NCBI RefSeq assembly: GCF_008806345.1
Contig: NZ_VZZJ01000001.1
Location: 1 to 64,000, forward strand
DNA from: Methylobacterium planeticum
GTDB lineage: Bacteria > Pseudomonadota > Alphaproteobacteria > Rhizobiales > Beijerinckiaceae
DNA: 64,000 bases
Reading direction: 5' to 3'
The position numbers and the translations under genes are program-made. The notes beneath the pieces are model-generated. The model was not told where the DNA came from and did no database searches. It saw only the letters and a list, made by a program, of their open reading frames with translations. Of this stretch, positions 8,626 through 16,878 are shown piece after piece; position 1 is the first letter of the stretch, and every line of letters begins with the position of its first letter.

Positions 8626-9795
8626 TCAGCGAAGGTAGATCACGCTGTAGAGGGTCCGCTTCAGCTCGTCCTCCGTGAGCCAGATGCGCCCGTGGTGGCA
8701 GCGCTCGCGGATCCCGGCCCGCATCCGGGTGCAGTACTCGCCGGTGTTGTCCTGGACGAGATACTGGCAGGTTCCCCCGCTCCGCCGGCGGGCGATGACC
8801 GTGCTCGAATGATCGGCGGCGAGGTCGGGATCGGACGGGTCGCGATCCTGCAGGATGTACCAGCTGTAGCCGATGGTCGGCGCCCGGCGGTGCGCCAGGG
8901 CGTAGTCGACGATTGCCAGCATGCGCGTGACATCCCGGCTCCCCGGAGGACGTCCCGCCTCCAGCATCTCCATGAACTCGTGCTGGTTGGCCGCGACCCG
9001 GTAGGAGACCGGGAGCAGCGGGACGGGCAGGGATTGCCTGCGGCAGCGCGCTTCCACGTGCCGGAGCCAGGCTGCGTTGAACGCGTCGGCGCGCCGGCTT
9101 CGCAGCTTGTGGACCGTGCCCAGGAGACTTGCGTAGCTGATGCGCGGTGCCCGGACCGCGCTGCTGAAGCGCAGGGCCGCGAAGTAGCGCAGGAAGTGGG
9201 CATAGCCCTCGTGCGAGGGCAGGTCGCGCTCCTCGCACAGGCCGCCGAGATTGTAGAGGAGGGCCGCCGCGGCCTCCTCGCCGCCTTCCAGCTTGTCGAA
9301 AAAGGGGTGCAGGTGCGCATTCCCTTCCCGGGCGATGTCGGTCGCGTTGCGGCTCCAGGCGATGTCCGCGCGATGGCGCGGATGCGCCCGGAGATGGGCC
9401 CGCAGCGCGGGGTTCCGGATCTCCGGCAGGCGATCGGGATCGGCGAAGTAGAATTTCGTCGCGACATCGAGGGGCGAGACCACGCGGCCGACCCGCTGCG
9501 AGATCATGTCGGCGGTGGCGTAGGCGAAGCAGATCGCGCTCTCACCCTGGCCCGCCGGGATCTCGGAGGGCTTCGGCGAGATCCGGTTGCTGCCGGGCAG
9601 CGCGTGGGTTCCTGGCGGCATCCGGATGCGCAGCGGGCGGCAGGCGGCGTCCCGGGCATAATGCGCCCTCGCGGGCAGGAAACCCGGATCGAAGGATCCC
9701 TGTGCGGACGCGGGTTCCGCCGCCGGGACCAGGAGCAGAGCCGCCGATGCCGCGCACCACGAAAGCGCGCGCGCCCCAATCGCCTGCCTGACCAT
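8626..9795 (-). CDS. Secreted papain-like cysteine peptidase-fold protein
   Basis: Protein of 389 residues with a signal peptide ending near AEPASAQG (residue 33). A papain-like catalytic layout can be read: Gln83 (oxyanion hole) and Cys89 in GQGESAICFAYA, His329 in ADHSSTVIA, and Asn350 in YLVQDNTGEY, in the Q-C-H-N order of clan CA peptidases. Between Cys and His lies a long insertion of about 240 residues with no recognised motif. It may be an envelope peptidase or a related inactive or transglutaminase-like fold; the substrate is unknown. No partner gene is next to it. Confidence 0.6.
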   Translation of the reverse strand: MVRQAIGARALSWCAASAALLLVPAAEPASAQGSFDPGFLPARAHYARDAACRPLRIRMPPGTHALPGSNRISPKPSEIPAGQGESAICFAYATADMISQRVGRVVSPLDVATKFYFADPDRLPEIRNPALRAHLRAHPRHRADIAWSRNATDIAREGNAHLHPFFDKLEGGEEAAAALLYNLGGLCEERDLPSHEGYAHFLRYFAALRFSSAVRAPRISYASLLGTVHKLRSRRADAFNAAWLRHVEARCRRQSLPVPLLPVSYRVAANQHEFMEMLEAGRPPGSRDVTRMLAIVDYALAHRRAPTIGYSWYILQDRDPSDPDLAADHSSTVIARRRSGGTCQYLVQDNTGEYCTRMRAGIRERCHHGRIWLTEDELKRTLYSVIYLR

Positions 9796-9874
9796 GCCTC
9801 GATCGTCCCCCCGTCCGCCGGGGGTATAGTGAGTTCAGATTGTGTTCGTCGAGGGCAGTTCCCGCAAGGGGTGC

Positions 9875-10300
9875 TCAGGCCGTCGAGCCCATCAGGTACC
9901 AGACCGCGAGGTCGTCGGGCGCGAGGGCGTGGCGGCGCCGCTTCGTCATCGGCGCCACGGCTTTCAGGAGGCGGTCCAACGCGGTTCGGGCCGCCTCGAT
10001 CCGCTCCGGGGCGGGATCGAGGGACGCCCGGCACAGGGCGTCGGCGGCCTGATCCCACAATGCGCTGCGCGATCCGTCGCGCACCTCGATCAGTCCGTAG
10101 CCGTAGATCGCCGCCAGGCCTTCCGCGACGCTCGCGATCCTGCGGTTCCCGAGATCGGGACGGCGGGGATCGACCGGTGCGGTCAGCGGCTTGTCGAAAG
10201 CATCCGGGGACAGGGCACACTCCTCAACGCTGCATCGCCCGGCCGAACTCGGCCCGGCATCGGAGCTAGCGCCCCGGGCGCGCGCCAGACAGAGCGCCAT
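9875..10300 (-). CDS. Hypothetical protein
   Basis: I do not recognise this 141-residue product. The region from about residue 48 (DPRRPDLGNRRIASVAEGLA) to the end looks like a compact helical domain ending in a basic KRRRH patch. No signal peptide or membrane segment is seen, and there is no convincing ribosome-binding site before ATG 10300, so a shorter form is possible. It lies on the same strand as the small gene at 10422-10784, perhaps forming a two-gene unit. Confidence 0.4.
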   Translation of the reverse strand: MALCLARARGASSDAGPSSAGRCSVEECALSPDAFDKPLTAPVDPRRPDLGNRRIASVAEGLAAIYGYGLIEVRDGSRSALWDQAADALCRASLDPAPERIEAARTALDRLLKAVAPMTKRRRHALAPDDLAVWYLMGSTA

Positions 10301-10421
10301 CCGGAAAGGAGTTTTCGCCGGAACGGAGGAACCGCGACGACGGCTGTCGGCGAGGGGACCGGCCTCGACCGTCGCGCGGGCCAGCCGATCCGCCCCGGCG
10401 CGACGATGTGCAGCCCCGGTC

Positions 10422-10784
10422 TCAATCGCCTGGACCGTCCTGATCCCCGCCCGCGCGGCTTGAGACCGGAGCGTCCTCGCCCGGCGGCGCTTCGAGCGGC
10501 GACGGGTGCGCCTCCGCGCCGACCGCCATGTCGGGCGGGGCCGGGCTCGGGCCCGGTGCCGCCTTCTGGGGCGGGGCCTTCAGGTGCAGGAAGCTCCGGT
10601 CGCCGGTCGCCGCCTCGGCCACGAGGGCGATCGCATCGAGAAGATCCGCGACGCCCTGGGCGCGCGGCGCCGCGACGGAGGCCCGGGCGATCCGGTCCGG
10701 GTCGATCCGGCGGGCCGTGGTGCGGCCGGCCAGAAGCTGCGCTTCGGTGAGTGCGTCGAAGTCGCGACGGGGGCGGCGCGGCAT
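10422..10784 (-). CDS. Hypothetical protein with Pro-rich tail
   Basis: Product of 120 residues with a basic N-terminus (MPRRPRRDFDALTEAQLLAG), a helical middle (GVADLLDAIALVAEAATGDR) and a low-complexity Pro/Ala tail after about residue 68. Function unknown. A possible sigma-70 element (TTGCGG at 10834-10839 and TATTCT at 10812-10817 on the minus strand, 16-nt spacer) lies upstream. The gene is divergent from the carbonic anhydrase gene. Confidence 0.42.
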   Translation of the reverse strand: MPRRPRRDFDALTEAQLLAGRTTARRIDPDRIARASVAAPRAQGVADLLDAIALVAEAATGDRSFLHLKAPPQKAAPGPSPAPPDMAVGAEAHPSPLEAPPGEDAPVSSRAGGDQDGPGD

Positions 10785-10954
10785 GGATCGTTCCAGATTT
10801 GTTCCATTCAGAGAATAGCGTGCGCAAGCGTGGCCGCAAGCGTTTCGAGGCGTCGACGGCCCATCCGGACCGCGCTTTTTCCGTGCGGTGGCCCGGACTA
10901 TCCCGCCGTGCCGGACGTCCTATGATCACCGAAACACACCGGAACGTCCGCCCT

Positions 10955-11662
10955 ATGGCCCTGACCCGCCGCAGCTTCTTCGCCTGCGCCTGCTGCGCGC
11001 CCCTCGGCGGTCTCGCGGCGCTCCACGCCGGGCCGGCGCGCGCCGCCGGCGGCACGCGCACGGACCTGACCCCGGATCAGGCCCTGGAGCTCCTGAAGGA
11101 GGGGAACCGGAACTTCATCACCGACGCACCGTTCCGGCGCCAGACCACTGACCGCGAGCGCCGCATCGAGATCGCGCGCGGCCAGACGCCCTTCGTGGTT
11201 CTGGTCGGATGCTCCGACAGCCGCGTCCCGCCCGAACTCCTGTTCGGCCGCGGTCTCGGCGAACTCTTCATCGTGCGCAATGCCGGGAACACCGTCGACA
11301 CCACCGCGCTCGGCTCGATTGAGTACGGTGTCGCCGAACTCGGCGTGCCGCTCATCGTCGTTCTCGGCCATGAGAAATGCGGTGCCGTCCAGGCCGCCAT
11401 CCAGGTCGTGAAGGAGAACACCGTCTTTCCCGGCAGCATCGGCCGTATGGTCGAGCCGATCGTTCCCGCGGTCCTGCGGGCCCAGGGGCAGGAGGGAGAC
11501 CTCGTCGACAACGCCGTTCGGGAAAATGTCCGCCGGACGGTCCATCGTCTGCGCACCGCCGAGGCTCTGCTGATCGATCCCATCAAGGCGCGCAGGCTGA
11601 AGATCGTCGGCGCTCGCTACGACCTCGACGATGGCAGCGTGGACTTCTTCGACGAGGCCTGA
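10955..11662 (+). CDS. Tat-exported beta-carbonic anhydrase
   Basis: Beta-class carbonic anhydrase of 235 residues, interconverting CO2 and bicarbonate. The zinc site is complete: Cys86 and the Asp88/Arg90 dyad in VGCSDSR, and His139/Cys142 in GHEKC. The N-terminus (ALTRRSFFACACC...) carries a twin-arginine motif and a hydrophobic stretch ending in ARAAGG, so the folded enzyme is probably exported to the periplasm. I chose ATG 10955 because it places the RR motif at residues 5-6; the frame is open back to 10751 but that stretch has no homology. Periplasmic CO2 handling is plausible in a methylotroph, but that is inference. Confidence 0.9.
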   Translation: MALTRRSFFACACCAPLGGLAALHAGPARAAGGTRTDLTPDQALELLKEGNRNFITDAPFRRQTTDRERRIEIARGQTPFVVLVGCSDSRVPPELLFGRGLGELFIVRNAGNTVDTTALGSIEYGVAELGVPLIVVLGHEKCGAVQAAIQVVKENTVFPGSIGRMVEPIVPAVLRAQGQEGDLVDNAVRENVRRTVHRLRTAEALLIDPIKARRLKIVGARYDLDDGSVDFFDEA

Positions 11663-11734
11663 GCCTCGCCTGCAGCCGACCGCCTTCGGGACTCGGCTCT
11701 CACCAGCTTCGGCGCGAACCCGCGCAGCAGGCGC

Positions 11735-12226
11735 TGAATCTGATCCTCGTGGACAAGCTCGGCCGCGCGCGTGGCGGCGTACCAGCGCCGGCCGTGCTGG
11801 AGCATTGTCGCTTCGGCGTCGGCATGGTTCAGGCCTATCTCTACACGGAGGTCGAGAACACGATCCGCGTTCGCCGGGCTCGGGATCGGACGCCGCTCAC
11901 CTGGAAGGGCCGGCGGCGCGGGCCGAGCCGCACAGAATACGAGTGCGCCATCTCGCGGGTTTTGGGTGATGTGCTCTTCACCCTCGTCCAGCCCGACCGG
12001 CACCTGCAGAAGATCCGCTATCGGGTCACGCATTCAGGCGCCGTCTGGGACGTGGACGTGTTCGGAGGGAAATTATCAGGGCTCATTCTCGCGGAGATCG
12101 AGCGCGCGCGAGGATCAAGCGATCACGCTCCCACTCTGGACCGGGCGCGAGGTGACGGCCGACCCAGCATACCGGAATTCGCGCCTCGCCGCGCAAGGCG
12201 GCAAGGTGATGCCGCGCGCGGCCTGA
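11735..12226 (+). pseudogene. Decayed CYTH-domain (triphosphatase-like) gene, frameshifted
   Basis: Frame 1 reads a CYTH-like domain: QAYLYTEVENTIRVRRA, then PLTWKGRRRGPSRTEYE, then KIRYRVTHSGAVWDVDVFGG and GLILAEIERA. The expected C-terminal stretch (ITLPLWTGREVTADPAYRNS) continues in frame 2, so the phase changes near 12105-12115. The change sits in a GCGCGCGC run, consistent with a 2-nt loss or 1-nt gain. The N-terminal EIERK signature is also missing (only LILVDKL remains). CYTH proteins hydrolyse inorganic or thiamine triphosphate; this copy looks non-functional unless the shift is a sequencing error. Confidence 0.6.
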
Positions 12227-12265
12227 GCGACGCTGCGGATCGCCGCCCCCGTCGGGGTTGTCCGG

Positions 12266-13102
12266 TCAGCGGGACGGAAGCGGTCCGGCAAAGATGGCCT
12301 GCGCCGTCAGGGGCGCCCAACGATCCATCGAATCGTTCAGATCGCCGCTCTGGCGCCAATCCTCGACGCTTCGGCCGGTGATCTTCGCGACGTAGTCCCG
12401 CGTCTCCTTCGGCAGTGATCCGCGCCCGGAGATCCAGTCGCGCACGCGCTGCGGGCCGGCATTGTAGGCGGCGGCCGCGAATCCGAGATTGCCGAAGCGG
12501 GCGCGATATTCCTTGAGCAGCTCCGCCGATTTCGGGATTGCCTCGAAGGGGTTGAACGGGTCGGCGAGACCGCGCTCGCTCGCCGTTGCGGGCATGAACT
12601 GGGCGACCCCCAGGGCTCCGGCCCGGCTCACCGCCTGATGGTTGAGGCCGCTCTCCTGGTGCAGGAGCTTCGACAGGAAGCCGACCGGCAATCCGTTGAT
12701 CACGGCGGAATGGTCGATGAACTCCGCCATGCGCTGCCGGTCGCCGAAGAAGGCCCGCGACCAGGCCTCCTCGATCGTCCGGAATTCCGAGGGCTCGAGC
12801 CGCATCGGGCTGTCCGCGGACGCCACCTGCCGCGCATAGGCGTGGACCGGTCCGCCGACCATCGTGGCGGCGACGATCCGGGGCGTCGACGCCGCCGAGA
12901 GGTCCGTATCCCGGTGCGCGGTCGGACCGCGCTCGCCCCTCGCTTCGTGCGCGGTCGTGACGGGATCGAGTACGAGCGCGGCCGCGGCCAGGATCGAGAG
13001 GGACAGCGCCCGGTGCGCGACCGCCCGATAGGCTGCCCGCCTGAACGCGCGCCGGGTCACGGACGCGCGGTACTCCCGCACGCTTGTCTGTCGGAGGTGC
13101 AT
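12266..13102 (-). CDS. Soluble-type lytic murein transglycosylase (SLT domain)
   Basis: Protein of 278 residues with an N-terminal basic/hydrophobic segment (about 28-46), which would export or anchor it, and a C-terminal lysozyme-like SLT domain (about 130-245). Catalytic Glu150 lies in HQESGLN, followed by GALGVAQFMP and AAYNAGPQRV, the three family motifs. It would cleave peptidoglycan glycan strands in the periplasm. ATG 13102 is chosen because a GGAGG sequence lies just upstream; the reading to 13183 adds a cysteine/arginine-rich stretch unlikely to be translated. Confidence 0.85.
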   Translation of the reverse strand: MHLRQTSVREYRASVTRRAFRRAAYRAVAHRALSLSILAAAALVLDPVTTAHEARGERGPTAHRDTDLSAASTPRIVAATMVGGPVHAYARQVASADSPMRLEPSEFRTIEEAWSRAFFGDRQRMAEFIDHSAVINGLPVGFLSKLLHQESGLNHQAVSRAGALGVAQFMPATASERGLADPFNPFEAIPKSAELLKEYRARFGNLGFAAAAYNAGPQRVRDWISGRGSLPKETRDYVAKITGRSVEDWRQSGDLNDSMDRWAPLTAQAIFAGPLPSR

Positions 13103-13458
13103 GGTCTCGCCGGCACGGGCGACGTTCGAGCGTCGTCGGTGAGTTGCATGCCGACCGGAGGACGATCGACATTGTCGGTGCAAATCCTCGCATGGCGAAG
13201 ACTTGGTCTCAAGGCTGATCGGCCGACATTGTGAAGATCCAGTGTTTGTACCGTTCAGGACGAAACCAATCCTGAAGCTTGTCGGCCACCGCCGATTTGC
13301 CCCGGGACGCCTCGGCGTCGCGTGGAACAGCGCGCCGATCCTGTGGCCGAACGATCACAGGCGCCGCGGAAATGGGTTTGTGGCAGGCGCCGGCCTTATT
13401 CCGTCCACGCGACGCTGCGCAGGCTGGCTTCGATCCGGGGCAAACCAGTGAGCGCGTC
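13103..13458. other. Intergenic region, no gene seen
   Basis: Divergent spacer between the transglycosylase and the small gene at 13459. It contains two copies of CGACATTGT about 55 bp apart (near 13170 and 13225), which might be a regulatory repeat. No convincing reading frame or hairpin was seen. Confidence 0.4.
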
Positions 13459-13707
13459 ATGTCTGCTTCACCCACTGCTTCCAGCGCGTCGTGCGCAGAC
13501 GAGCGATCCCTCGACGGGCCGGCGGCCCAGGATCTCGATCGGCAGGCCGTCGCGCGCGTGATCCGGGGCGTCACCTTCGCGCTCGGGGAGACCTATTCCC
13601 TCTCTCCGAACGAGGCGCTCCCCGAGGAATTCGATCCGCTGATCCAGCGCCTGCTGGTCGGCCCCCTCAGTCGCCCGCGGCGTTCTCCCCGGCGAAAGGC
13701 TGCTTGA
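13459..13707 (+). CDS. Small NepR-like protein
   Basis: Product of 82 residues. Its centre, ALGETYSLSPNEALPEEFDP (41-60) followed by LIQRL, resembles the NepR anti-sigma motif (L-x3-Y, E-x-LP-x-F, LL-x2-L), and the C-terminus is very basic (RPRRSPRRKAA). NepR proteins hold the ECF sigma factor EcfG and are released by PhyR, controlling the general stress response in Methylobacterium. No phyR or ecfG is nearby, so this would be a paralogue. The stop overlaps the ATG of the next gene (TGATG). ATG 13459 is chosen to exclude an N-terminal stretch without coding character. Confidence 0.45.
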   Translation: MSASPTASSASCADERSLDGPAAQDLDRQAVARVIRGVTFALGETYSLSPNEALPEEFDPLIQRLLVGPLSRPRRSPRRKAA

Positions 13708-13988
13708 TGTCGGCAACCCATTACTCCTTGGATAACAGCAACATCGTCCGGCTTCCGGCGCGCGCCGCCGATGTCGAGCCCGATGAGAACATCGCCTCGA
13801 TCATCGCCGTGCTGCAGGAGCAGCTGAACCTCGCGCGCGAGGGCAAGCTGCGGTCGGTGGCGGTCGTGTCGGTGACGGCGGATGGCGGGTCGGTCGGCAC
13901 GCAATGGTCGTGCACGAATGGCGACATCGTCAGCCTCATCGGCAAGCTCAGCGTGCTGAGCCACGATCTGATGGCCTCGCGCGAGTAG
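13707..13988 (+). CDS. Small conserved-looking protein, coupled to the NepR-like gene
   Basis: Product of 93 residues with balanced composition, unlike a GC-rich shadow frame: NIVRLP near the N-terminus, then a helix (SIIAVLQEQLNLAREGKLRS) and strand-rich VAVVSVTADGGSVGTQWSC. I do not recognise the family. It starts at the stop codon of the preceding gene (TGATG) and is almost certainly co-translated with it. A GC hairpin (CCGGCG/CGCCGG, 13994-14011) immediately follows. Confidence 0.65.
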   Translation: MSATHYSLDNSNIVRLPARAADVEPDENIASIIAVLQEQLNLAREGKLRSVAVVSVTADGGSVGTQWSCTNGDIVSLIGKLSVLSHDLMASRE

Positions 13989-14103
13989 GAAACCCGGCGC
14001 CGGAGCGCCGGATTCCATGGAAGAAATCATGAACGATTCCGCCAGAACCCCGCTTCCGGGGCGCGGCGCCTCGTTCAACCCGCCGGACCCGGCGCGGCTC
14101 GGG

Positions 14104-14853
14104 TCAGCGCAGGCCGCCGGAGGCGACGATGACCTCGCCGGTGAGCCAGCCCGAATCGGCCGAGGCCAGGAAGACCGCGATCGGGGCGATGTCCTGCGGC
14201 TGGCCGAGGCGCCCGAGGGGCGTCTTCGACACCATGTCGCGCTCCATCTCCGAGCCGATCAGGCCGAGATCGTGGACGCCCTCGGTCTCGACGCCGCCCG
14301 GCGCGATGGTGTTGATCCGGATCCTGCGCGGCCCGAGCTCCTTCGAGAGCACCCGGGTGATCGAATCGACCGCCGCCTTGGTGGCCGTGTAGACGGCGGT
14401 GGCCGGCAGGGCGACCTGGGTCGCGGCCGAGCCGATATTGATGATGCTGCCGCCCTCGGGGCCGAAGGCCGCGACGGCCTGCTGGGTCGCGAGGAGCAGG
14501 CCCTTCACGTTCGTGCCGAATTGCCGGTCGAATTCGTCCTCCGCGAAATCCTCGATCGGGGCGAAGCGGTAGACGCCCGCGTTGTTGACCAGGATGTCGA
14601 CGGCGCCGAAGGCCGCCTTGGTCTCGGCGAACAGGCGCTCGACATCCGCCCGCCGGGCGACGTCGGCCTGGACCGCGACGGCCCGGCCGCCGGCCTCCGT
14701 GATCGCGCGGACGACGCGGTCGGCGCCCTCGCGGCTCGCGGCGTAGTTGACGACCACCGCGGCGCCCTCGGCCGCGAAGGCCTTGGCGATGCCCGCGCCG
14801 ATGCCCTTCGAGGCACCCGTGACCACCGCGACCTTACCGTTCAGCTTGCTCAT
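14104..14853 (-). CDS. SDR-family NAD(P)-dependent oxidoreductase
   Basis: Classical short-chain dehydrogenase of 249 residues: cofactor motif TGASKGIG (13-20), NNAG, and active site Tyr-x3-Lys in YTATK with an upstream Ser in INIGSAA. Closest in style to FabG/glucose-1-dehydrogenase-like enzymes; the substrate is unknown. It lies 87 nt downstream of an ArsR-type regulator on the same strand, so the two may form an operon. Confidence 0.88.
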   Translation of the reverse strand: MSKLNGKVAVVTGASKGIGAGIAKAFAAEGAAVVVNYAASREGADRVVRAITEAGGRAVAVQADVARRADVERLFAETKAAFGAVDILVNNAGVYRFAPIEDFAEDEFDRQFGTNVKGLLLATQQAVAAFGPEGGSIINIGSAATQVALPATAVYTATKAAVDSITRVLSKELGPRRIRINTIAPGGVETEGVHDLGLIGSEMERDMVSKTPLGRLGQPQDIAPIAVFLASADSGWLTGEVIVASGGLR

Positions 14854-14940
14854 ACGACGTCTCCCGAGGTTGCCCCCCGGCCAAACAGTTAGACACTCAT
14901 CGAAGTATCGCCTGTGCGCTTCGGCACCGCGACGTCCGGC

Positions 14941-15216
14941 TCAGATCTCGGCGAGCCGCGCCCGGTAGGCGTCGAGGATCGCGCGCCGGAGCACCAGCCG
15001 GGCGGAGCGGCCCTCGCGCCGGATCTCGATCAGTCCCGCGGTCTCGAGGGCCTTGATGTGGTGGGAGATCGTCGCGGCGCTGACGCACTGGGTGTCGTGC
15101 AGGGCGCCGCAGGGCATGTCGCCGCCGCCGGAGGCGATCTGCTTCAGGATCTCGTAGCGCCGGGGCTCCGCCAAAGCACGGGCGATGTTGGAGAATTCCG
15201 TGTCGGTCAGGCTCAT
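14941..15216 (-). CDS. ArsR-family winged-helix regulator
   Basis: Small DNA-binding protein of 91 residues: [14 protein letters not shown], recognition region [20 protein letters not shown], and the wing [10 protein letters not shown]. Two cysteines ([14 protein letters not shown]) lie just before the recognition helix, close to where metal- or thiol-sensing ArsR proteins carry their ligands. It probably represses its own unit and the SDR gene downstream. The start is ATG 15216 ([10 protein letters not shown]); the upstream open frame is Arg-rich shadow sequence. Confidence 0.85.
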   Translation of the reverse strand: MSLTDTEFSNIARALAEPRRYEILKQIASGGGDMPCGALHDTQCVSAATISHHIKALETAGLIEIRREGRSARLVLRRAILDAYRARLAEI

Positions 15217-15399
15217 CGGGGCAACTCTCTGCGCATGACGGTCGGCGCGCCCGCGCCGGCCCGGGGATCCGGGCGTCGGTCGGGATCGCGCGCGGCCGTG
15301 GGCGCGTCCGGGCGCGTCATCGAACCCTCGCGCCCGGGAGACTTCGCGCCCGGTCGCGTCCCGGTCCGGGGGCATGGTTCGGTCCGGTCGCTCCGGAAC

Positions 15400-16032
15400 T
15401 CACGCCGCGTCCCCCGGATCCGCGGCCGACAGGCCCGCCGCCATCGCGCGGATCAGGGTCTCGAGCTGCTGCCGGACCACGTCGTGCGACAGCGGCATCA
15501 GCCGCGCGTCGAGACCCAGGATGACGATCCCGTGCGTCGCCGAGAACAGGGTCCGGGACAGCAGCGCGCAGGCGGCCGGCGACAGGTCCGGCCGCAGCAC
15601 CCGGAGCGGCGCCTCGATGAAGCGGAACAGGCGCGCCTGCTCGACGAGGTACCAGTCCGGCGGCGGTGCCCCGTCCTGCGGCTGGTGCTGGAACAGGGCG
15701 CGCCAGCGCAAGGGGTTGGCGCGGGCGAAATCGAGATAGGCGAGGCCGATCCGCACGAGCTCGCCCGTGGCCGCGCCGGCATCCGGCAGGGGGGCGAGCC
15801 GGTCTTCCGGGCCGAGGGCACCCTCGAAGGCCGCGAGGGTGCGCAGGTTCACGCGCTGGATCAGCGCGTCGAGGTCCGGGAAGGCCGTGTAGATGGCGCC
15901 GAGGGCGCAGCCCACCGTTTTGGCGAGGTCGCGGGCGCGCAGGCCCGGCAGCCCATGCGCGGCGATCGCCGCCTCCGCGGCCCCGATCAGTGCCGCGCGC
16001 ACCTCGGCGCGGCGGGCCTCGGTCGCCGTCAC
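15400..16032 (-). CDS. TetR-family transcriptional regulator
   Basis: Regulator of 210 residues with an N-terminal helix-turn-helix (RDLAKTVGCALGAIYTAFPD) and a WHG-type C-terminal domain (ANPLRWRALFQHQ). GTG 16032 is preferred to the open frame back to 16104 because the longer form would run through a palindrome and one of the two operators. It is divergent from the pspA-like/yiaA-like pair and probably represses both directions until an unknown ligand binds. Confidence 0.85.
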   Translation of the reverse strand: MTATEARRAEVRAALIGAAEAAIAAHGLPGLRARDLAKTVGCALGAIYTAFPDLDALIQRVNLRTLAAFEGALGPEDRLAPLPDAGAATGELVRIGLAYLDFARANPLRWRALFQHQPQDGAPPPDWYLVEQARLFRFIEAPLRVLRPDLSPAACALLSRTLFSATHGIVILGLDARLMPLSHDVVRQQLETLIRAMAAGLSAADPGDAA

Positions 16033-16050
16033 GGGGCGGCGCCCCGATCT

Positions 16051-16065
16051 TTGCACGACGTGCAA
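16051..16065. promoter_or_regulatory. Perfect 15-bp palindrome upstream of the TetR gene
   Basis: TTGCACGACGTGCAA is a perfect inverted repeat around a single central base, 19 nt upstream of the TetR GTG start. It differs in sequence from the TGAAC operators nearby, so it may be a second regulator's site or an RNA hairpin in the leader. Confidence 0.5.
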
Positions 16066-16074
16066 AAAAACACT

Positions 16075-16122
16075 TGAACGATGTTCATGGATCTGCGATG
16101 CCAAGGTGGTGAACGTTGTTCA
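16075..16122. promoter_or_regulatory. Paired TetR operators TGAAC-N3-GTTCA
   Basis: Two 13-bp perfect palindromes, TGAACGATGTTCA (16075-16087) and TGAACGTTGTTCA (16110-16122), differ at one central base and are 35 bp apart centre to centre. They lie between the divergent TetR gene (GTG 16032) and the pspA-like gene (ATG 16141). The second ends 18 nt before the ATG, where a bound repressor would block transcription. Dyads of this size are typical of TetR operators. Confidence 0.75.
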
Positions 16123-16140
16123 TAGAACGGGAGCCCAACC

Positions 16141-16830
16141 ATGCTCAAGGTTTTTCGGATCCTCGCCCGCGGTGCCGCCGCGCGGGCTACGGAAGAACTC
16201 ATCGACCAGAACGCCCTCCTGATCCTCGACCAGCAGATCCGCGAGACCCGCGCCGCCCTCGAGCGCAGCCGCCGGGCGCTGGCGGTGGCGATCGCGGGGG
16301 ACCGGGCCGAGGCGCGCCGGGGCGATGCCGCCGAGGCCCGGGCGCAGGACCTCGAGGCGCGGGCCGTCGCGGCGCTCGGCGCCGGCCGCGAGGATCTCGC
16401 CGCCGAGGCCGCCGCCGCGATCGCCGAGCTCGAGGGCGAGCACGACGCGATCCGGGCCGCCCGCGCCCGGTTCGAGGCCGAGATCGGCCGCATCCGCGCG
16501 GTGGTGGCCGATGCGAGCCGCCGGCAGGCGGAACTGGAGCGCGGCCGCCGCGTCGCCGCCGCCGGCGAGGCCGTGCGCCGCCTCGGCGCCGGGACCCGCC
16601 CGCAGGATGCCGCGACCCTCCGCGAGGCGGAGGCGACCCTGGCGCGCTTGCGCGACCTCCAGGCCGAGGCGGCCGACACCGAGGCGGCTTTGGCCGAGGC
16701 CGAGCCCGGCGCCGACATCGCCGAGCGCCTGGAGCGGGCGGGCTTCGGCGCGCCGACCCGCCCGAGCCAGGCGGCGATCCTCGAGCGGCTGCGCCGCAAG
16801 GCCGGCCTCGATCGGGCCGCTGCCGTCTGA
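16141..16830 (+). CDS. PspA/IM30-family membrane-stress protein
   Basis: Protein of 229 residues, almost entirely coiled coil, rich in Ala, Arg and Glu. The N-terminus (MLKVFRILARGAAARATEEL) is an amphipathic helix as in PspA/Vipp1, and the next helix reads LILDQQIRETRAALERSRRALAVAI. PspA-type proteins bind stressed inner membranes and assemble ESCRT-III-like scaffolds. It is followed after 48 nt by a YiaA-like membrane protein, so the pair looks like an envelope-stress operon controlled by the divergent TetR regulator. Confidence 0.78.
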   Translation: MLKVFRILARGAAARATEELIDQNALLILDQQIRETRAALERSRRALAVAIAGDRAEARRGDAAEARAQDLEARAVAALGAGREDLAAEAAAAIAELEGEHDAIRAARARFEAEIGRIRAVVADASRRQAELERGRRVAAAGEAVRRLGAGTRPQDAATLREAEATLARLRDLQAEAADTEAALAEAEPGADIAERLERAGFGAPTRPSQAAILERLRRKAGLDRAAAV

Positions 16831-16878
16831 CACCGCGACCGAATCGGACCTCCTCCCCTTCGACACGGAGAACACGCC

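Noticed and set aside
11617..12033. 138-residue minus-strand frame opposite the CYTH relic
   Set aside because: It starts inside the CYTH-like coding signal and shows no family motif.
13994..14011. GC hairpin after the 93-residue gene as a strong terminator
   Set aside because: Only 6-bp arms and no T-run follow, so it is not listed as a terminator feature.
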